Shown here in pieces: positions 23,124 through 26,475 of a stretch of 26,475 nt of DNA. The DNA comes from SHZL01 sp031362985 (GTDB taxonomy: Bacteria; Pseudomonadota; Gammaproteobacteria; Xanthomonadales; SZUA-36), in NCBI GenBank assembly GCA_031362985.1, contig JANLTO010000012.1, forward strand, positions 1 to 26,475, given 5' to 3'. The notes below the pieces were generated by a model. The model did no database searches. It was not told the origin of the DNA and saw only the letters and a program-made list of their open reading frames with translations. Numbering within the stretch: position 1 is the first letter of the stretch; each line of letters starts with the position of its first letter. A program made the position numbers and the translations under genes.

Positions 23124-23594
23124 GTGAGTCAGTCCAAGCAGCCAGACCAGAATAAGCAGGGGCAAGAAAAGCAGATGCATGAAAAGCATGCAGGGGCAAA
23201 ACGCGGCCGGGCGCTGGGAGTTGGGGGTGTGTTTTTCAAATCACCCGACCCGAGGAGACTGGGAAAATGGTATGCGCAACATCTCGGTATAGCGGTGGAA
23301 TCCTGGGGTTCGACCCAGGGCACCAGTTTTTCCCCGGCAGCAATGCCGGAGCAGGCATTTACCGTATGGAGCGTGTTTGCCGCCAACACGGAGTACTTCG
23401 GAGATTCCGGTCAGGGCCACATGATCAATCTCGTGGTCGATGACCTGGACGCTGCTTTGGAAAACGTCGCCGCCGGAGGCGCGCAGGTTCTGCCCGCTCG
23501 TGAGGAACAGGATTTCGGCCGGTTTGGCTGGTTCATAGACCCGGATGGAAACCGCGTGGAACTGTGGCAGCCACCGGACTCGGTAGAGGGATAG
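23124..23594 (+). CDS. VOC (glyoxalase/bleomycin resistance fold) family protein
   Basis: The 156-residue product has a polar N-terminal tail (about 1-30, Gln/Lys-rich) and then one vicinal-oxygen-chelate module: GVGGVFFKSPDPRRLGKWYA, INLVVDDLDAALENVAAGGA, FGWFIDPDGNRVELWQPPD. The last block, with its Glu, is the typical metal-binding end of the fold. Substrate unknown. I chose the GTG at 23124, with GGGAG 9 nt upstream; ATG 23175 would remove the tail. It ends 3 bp before slyX, so the two are probably co-translated. Confidence 0.9.
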   Translation: MSQSKQPDQNKQGQEKQMHEKHAGAKRGRALGVGGVFFKSPDPRRLGKWYAQHLGIAVESWGSTQGTSFSPAAMPEQAFTVWSVFAANTEYFGDSGQGHMINLVVDDLDAALENVAAGGAQVLPAREEQDFGRFGWFIDPDGNRVELWQPPDSVEG

Positions 23595-23597
23595 CAC

Positions 23598-23819
23598 GTG
23601 TCGGAGCAATGGGAAAAACGCCTGGACGAGTTGGAAAGCCGGCTGTCCTTCCAGGATGACATCATAGACAGCCTGAACGGGGTAGTGACTCGCCAGGACC
23701 AGGAAATCCGGGCGTTGCAGATGCAATTCGCCGAGTTGGCTGAGCGCTTCAAAGAACTTGCCGATACCTCACAACCTGGCGTCGGTTCGGCCGATTTTGA
23801 AGTTCCACCGCATTACTGA
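23598..23819 (+). CDS. slyX: SlyX family protein
   Basis: The 73-residue protein has a GTG start at 23598 with GAGGG correctly spaced. It is a single coiled coil (KRLDELESRLSFQDDIIDSL, VVTRQDQEIRALQMQFAELA) ending in the PPHY signature typical of SlyX. The molecular role of SlyX is not established. It lies 3 bp after the VOC gene and converges on the kinase gene. Confidence 0.93.
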   Translation: MSEQWEKRLDELESRLSFQDDIIDSLNGVVTRQDQEIRALQMQFAELAERFKELADTSQPGVGSADFEVPPHY

Positions 23820-23854
23820 ACCAGAGCCCGTTGCCGGACTTGCCCACCACTGAA

Positions 23855-24850
23855 CTAGAACATCAGCTCCAGGGCAGGCTCCTGCATGGCTGAAAGCTGC
23901 TCCCTTAAACCCAGTATCAACGTTTCCCAATAGCGCGGCTCCCCGAACCAGGGAAAGGCAATGGGAAAAGCCGGATCATCCCAGCGTTGTGCCAGCCAGG
24001 CTGCGTGGTGCAGCATGCGCAAGGTGCGCAAGGCTTCAATGAGTTGCAGTTCGCGCACATCAAAGCGCATGAATTGCCGGTACCCTTCAATGACATCCCC
24101 CAGTTGTACCTGCATTTCTGCGGTATTGCCGGAAAGCAGCATCCACAGGTCCTGGATCGCCGGCCCGGTCTGGCTATCGTCCAGGTCAACAAAGAAGGGT
24201 CCATCGCGCCACAACAGGTTGCCCGGATGACAGTCGCCATGCAGGCGGATAGACCGGGTCGCGCCCGCCCGGCTCCAGGCAGCGCGAATCGCCGTCATAA
24301 GATCTGCGGCAAGGCTGGCAAACGCAGTCTCCAGATGAGGTGGCAGCCATTGGCCCTCGATAATGGTATTGATGGCCAGATCACCAAATCGCTCCGGTGT
24401 CAGTGCCGGGCGATAACGAAACTTCCGGCTGGCGCCAACTGCATGGATGCGTCCTATGAATCGCCCCAGCCACAAGCGGGTGTCACGGCTTTCAAGTTCC
24501 GGTGCATGCCCTCCCTGGCGGCGAAACAAGGCAAAGCGGAAACCCTCATGCCGGTGCAAGGTTTCTCCGTTAAAGACCTGCGGCGCGATCAGCGGAATTT
24601 CCGCGGCAGCCAATTCCAGGGAAAATGCATGCTCCTCGAGGATTTGCTCATCCGACCAGCGGCCTGGCCGGTAGAACTTGGCCACCAGTGGCTCGGCGTC
24701 TTCGATGCCCACCTGGTACACGCGGTTTTCATAACTGTTGAGTGCCAGCAGGCGGCCATCCGTCACGAGGCCAGCTGAATCAATGGATTGCAGTACCGTG
24801 TCCGGATCCAGCCGATAGTAAGGTGTGTGATCTGTTGCTGGAGTATCCAT
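23855..24850 (-). CDS. srkA: Stress response kinase A-like protein (SrkA/YihE, APH fold)
   Basis: The 331-residue protein has the SrkA-type start (LDPDTVLQSIDSAGLVTDGR, LNSYENRVYQVG), a likely ATP-binding Lys in LVAKFYRPGRWS, the catalytic loop H204-G-D206-C-H-P-G-N211 and the metal-binding D222-L-D224-D225. In Escherichia coli SrkA counteracts stress-induced death, acting as a Ser/Thr kinase. The only in-frame ATG that fits the family is 24850. The strong AAGGAGG at 24866-24872 lies 15 nt away, which is too far, and instead suits an out-of-frame ATG at 24858 that opens a 31-codon frame. Confidence 0.92.
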   Translation of the reverse strand: MDTPATDHTPYYRLDPDTVLQSIDSAGLVTDGRLLALNSYENRVYQVGIEDAEPLVAKFYRPGRWSDEQILEEHAFSLELAAAEIPLIAPQVFNGETLHRHEGFRFALFRRQGGHAPELESRDTRLWLGRFIGRIHAVGASRKFRYRPALTPERFGDLAINTIIEGQWLPPHLETAFASLAADLMTAIRAAWSRAGATRSIRLHGDCHPGNLLWRDGPFFVDLDDSQTGPAIQDLWMLLSGNTAEMQVQLGDVIEGYRQFMRFDVRELQLIEALRTLRMLHHAAWLAQRWDDPAFPIAFPWFGEPRYWETLILGLREQLSAMQEPALELMF

Positions 24851-24923
24851 GCGAGCATGATAGCGCCTCCTTCGGGTCATTAATCCAGTAGAATATGCAG
24901 GACCTTCAGGAAGACCTCAGTTC

Positions 24924-25724
24924 ATGACCAACGGCACCAAAAACCTCGCACTCTTCTGTGATTTCGAAAATATTGCGCTCGGCGTGCGCGACGCAAAGTT
25001 CACCCGGTTTGAAATCGAGGGTGTACTGGAACGTTTGCTGGTCAAAGGCAATATCGTGGTGAAAAAAGCCTACTGCGATTGGGAGCGATACAAAGACTTC
25101 CGGCGCGACATGCACGAAGCCTCGTTTGAATTGATCGAAATACCGCACGTGCGTCAATCCGGCAAGAACTCTGCGGATATACGCATGGTCGTGGATGCCC
25201 TGGACCTGTGTTACACCAAGGCACACGTGGATACTTTCGTGATCATTTCCGGAGACTCCGATTTCTCTCCGCTGGTATCGAAGTTACGGGAAAACAACAA
25301 GCAGGTGATCGGGGTCGGGGTAAAGAACTCCACTTCCGATTTACTCATTGCCAACTGCGATGAGTTCATTTTTTACGACGACCTGGTGCGGGCTTCCGAA
25401 CTGCGCAAGCCGGGCAAGAAAAAGATAGCGCCCAAGGAAACCGAAGAAAAAAGCACGCCAGGAACCAAGGAAGAGCGCGAAGAAAAAGCTTTTGAACTGG
25501 TGCTGGAGACCATCGTTGATCTGTTCAGCGAACGTAGCGATGAAGACAAACTGTGGGGTTCGATGGTCAAGCAGGCCCTGAAGCGACGCAAACCGGGCTT
25601 CAACGAAACCTATCACGGCTTCCGTTCGTTCGGAAAGTTGCTGGAGGAAATGGCCACCCGCGGCTTGCTGACCATGGACCTCGATCAGAAGTCAGGCGGC
25701 TATATCATCACCGGCGTTAATTAG
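24924..25724 (+). CDS. NYN-domain protein with C-terminal OST-HTH (LOTUS) domain
   Basis: The 266-residue protein has a PIN-like NYN nuclease domain (about 5-155): FCD13-FEN16, SADIRMVVDALD with D85 and D91, and ISGD111-SD113-FSPL, the conserved acidic set expected for metal-dependent RNA cleavage. A charged linker (about 160-190, Lys/Glu-rich) leads to an OST-HTH domain (about 190-262: VDLFSERSDEDKLWGSMVKQ, GFRSFGKLLEEMATRGLL). This NYN plus OST-HTH pairing is common in bacteria and is presumed to act on RNA. The targets are unknown. A TAGAAT -10-like element lies at 24889-24894. It is divergent from srkA. Confidence 0.93.
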   Translation: MTNGTKNLALFCDFENIALGVRDAKFTRFEIEGVLERLLVKGNIVVKKAYCDWERYKDFRRDMHEASFELIEIPHVRQSGKNSADIRMVVDALDLCYTKAHVDTFVIISGDSDFSPLVSKLRENNKQVIGVGVKNSTSDLLIANCDEFIFYDDLVRASELRKPGKKKIAPKETEEKSTPGTKEEREEKAFELVLETIVDLFSERSDEDKLWGSMVKQALKRRKPGFNETYHGFRSFGKLLEEMATRGLLTMDLDQKSGGYIITGVN

Positions 25725-25783
25725 CCGAACGTCTTTTTGCAAAGAACTGGTCTTCTGCAGATTCCCGAAACGACACAAATAAA

Positions 25784-25803
25784 AACCCGGCTTGCGCCGG
25801 GTT
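25784..25803 (-). terminator. Intrinsic terminator
   Basis: AACCCGGC-TTGC-GCCGGGTT forms a perfect 8-bp stem. Read on the minus strand it is followed by TTTATTT, a good U-tract, so it best ends a leftward transcript coming from beyond 25.8 kb. It may also serve as a weaker terminator for the NYN gene that ends at 25724. Confidence 0.8.
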
Positions 25804-26013
25804 CAAGTTTAGCAAGAGATGTCCAATTTCTGTGCGAGTCACAGCGGTCATCATTTCTCGATCCTGGCCAACTTTCCCCCTAGGCTTCGGATCCTTTCTT
25901 GCCTGTTCCCCAAGCGTTCTGGTGTACAAGCTCTTTCCTGGCACTTCCCCGCCTTTTTCCGGAGAAGGGGCTAACTGATCTTGAGTCAGTTTGCAGGTGG
26001 CGATTGTCTGGTT

Positions 26014-26066
26014 GGGATGAACCGGAACCTCGTTTGGGCAAAGAGGGCGGGGTTCCGACTCATCCC
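26014..26066. repeat. Long imperfect hairpin
   Basis: GGGATGA-AC-CGGAACC (26014-26029) pairs with GGTTCCG-AC-TCATCCC (26051-26066): two perfect 7-bp stems separated by a symmetric 2x2 internal loop, with a 21-nt apical loop. This is too regular for chance sequence and suggests an RNA structure or a mobile-element end. Confidence 0.7.
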
Positions 26067-26475
26067 GCTAGTCGCTACCAATCGGCTAGCTTGACTAGGT
26101 ATATGCAAGATTCGGGCCGATTGATTCGATTGGATAAAAAATTAAGTAAAGTGTTTTAAAACAAGGGAGTAGAAAGGTCTGAGCAAAAATGCTTTTAGCC
26201 AATTCTGCTCGGACTTTGTCGCGCAGCGTCTAAAAGGTGACGCTAATTGTCACTTGGGCGGTGTGGTCAGAGGCTACGGAAGGGGCAAGAGCTCTCTTCG
26301 ATCAATTTAGTCTGGAAGAGTTCGGCGGGTATCCAGTTACGGGTGAGGTTTTCCGCCAAGGGGCGCAAGCCGCGGCCGGTAGGCTTACCCGGGAGACGCC
26401 GTAAACCCATCACTGTTGGGCCGTTGCAGGGTCAGGGATCGGTGAGTTCTTTCAGGACACGCCGTGAATACATCC

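Larger units (their letters stand above)
25725..26475. other. 750-bp gene-poor tract with clustered inverted repeats
   Basis: I find no convincing protein, rRNA or tRNA gene here. The tract holds a hairpin terminator (25784-25803), at least five further inverted repeats between 25973 and 26244 and an AT-rich island (about 26118-26165, containing the palindrome TGTTTTAAAACA at 26152-26163). The last part (26270-26475) is GC-rich and without a readable frame; its end GGACACGCCGTGAATACATCC may be the edge of an intergenic repeat. It could hold a structured non-coding RNA, a decayed mobile element or plain intergenic repeats. Confidence 0.5.

Noticed and set aside
25717..25944. A 75-codon minus-strand frame ending near the NYN gene
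   Set aside because: Its C-terminus is simply the translated terminator hairpin, so it is unlikely to be a gene.
26048..26080. tRNA- or tmRNA-like 3' end (GCGGG...CCCGC followed by ...CTACCA)
   Set aside because: The T-loop equivalent is 12 nt instead of 7, no matching acceptor or D arm is seen, and the segment is better explained by the 26014-26066 hairpin.
25899..26159. An 86-codon open frame in the gene-poor tract
   Set aside because: No Shine-Dalgarno, no recognisable domain, and it crosses several hairpins and the AT-rich island.
1..26475. CRISPR arrays, insertion sequences, phage or toxin-antitoxin genes
   Set aside because: I found no regularly spaced repeats, transposase, integrase or phage structural gene on either strand.

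Overview
The window looks like chromosomal DNA of a free-living, probably marine, gammaproteobacterium. The evidence is gene content (SlyX, SrkA-type kinase, TrxC, DUF3014, ExeM-type secreted nuclease, M13 peptidase, LitR/CarH-type regulator) and moderately GC-rich coding sequence with 'TATAATCGC'-like -10 elements. A Halieaceae/Cellvibrionales-like source is my guess. Apart from its right end, there is no sign of a phage, plasmid or insertion sequence.

Layout. 1-914 (-): N-terminal part of an ABC half-transporter, cut by the window edge. 1040-2572 (+): secreted beta-lactamase-family serine hydrolase. 2582-9030 (-): seven closely spaced genes: CFA-synthase-like methyltransferase, DUF6134-like exported protein, lipocalin lipoprotein, FAD-dependent oxidoreductase, DUF1365 protein, Cfa, second lipocalin lipoprotein. 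9120-10241 (-): exported protein with two DUF4397-like repeats. 10489-11421 (+, divergent): MerR regulator with a B12-binding domain carrying the W-x9-EH signature of the CarH/LitR light sensors. 11454-12311 (+): DUF3014. 12320-14269 (-): ExeM-like nuclease. 14394-14828 (+): TrxC. 15039-17089 (+): small coiled-coil protein and a complete ABC exporter. 17102-19204 (-): M13 metallopeptidase. 19345-19800 (-): small membrane protein. 20067-20681 (-): TetR regulator. 20773-22092 (-): periplasmic cyclophilin and a Gly-rich protein. 22337-23819 (+): dienelactone hydrolase, VOC protein, SlyX. 23855-24850 (-): SrkA-type kinase. 24924-25724 (+): NYN/OST-HTH protein. 25725-26475: about 750 bp with no convincing gene but many inverted repeats.

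The most interesting system spans 2.6-11.4 kb. The 247-bp gap between the CarH/LitR-like gene and the DUF4397 gene holds two divergent sigma70-like promoters. Each is overlapped by a pair of directly repeated 11-bp units, GTACAGATATT/GTACAGGTATT and GTATAGTAATC/GTACAGTTATA. This matches the direct-repeat operator type known for CarH. I infer a B12-dependent light switch that derepresses a membrane-lipid-modification operon with two SAM-dependent acyl-chain methyltransferases, a flavin oxidoreductase and two lipocalins. This resembles light or singlet-oxygen responses known in other proteobacteria (furan or cyclopropane fatty acids), with a DUF4397 protein as an apparent added first gene and a hairpin between it and the lipid genes.

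Other points of regulation: a TetR gene with a near-perfect palindrome in its own promoter and a related copy upstream of the small membrane protein gene; a strong Shine-Dalgarno placed for an out-of-frame ATG before the SrkA gene; and a structured non-coding tract at the right end.
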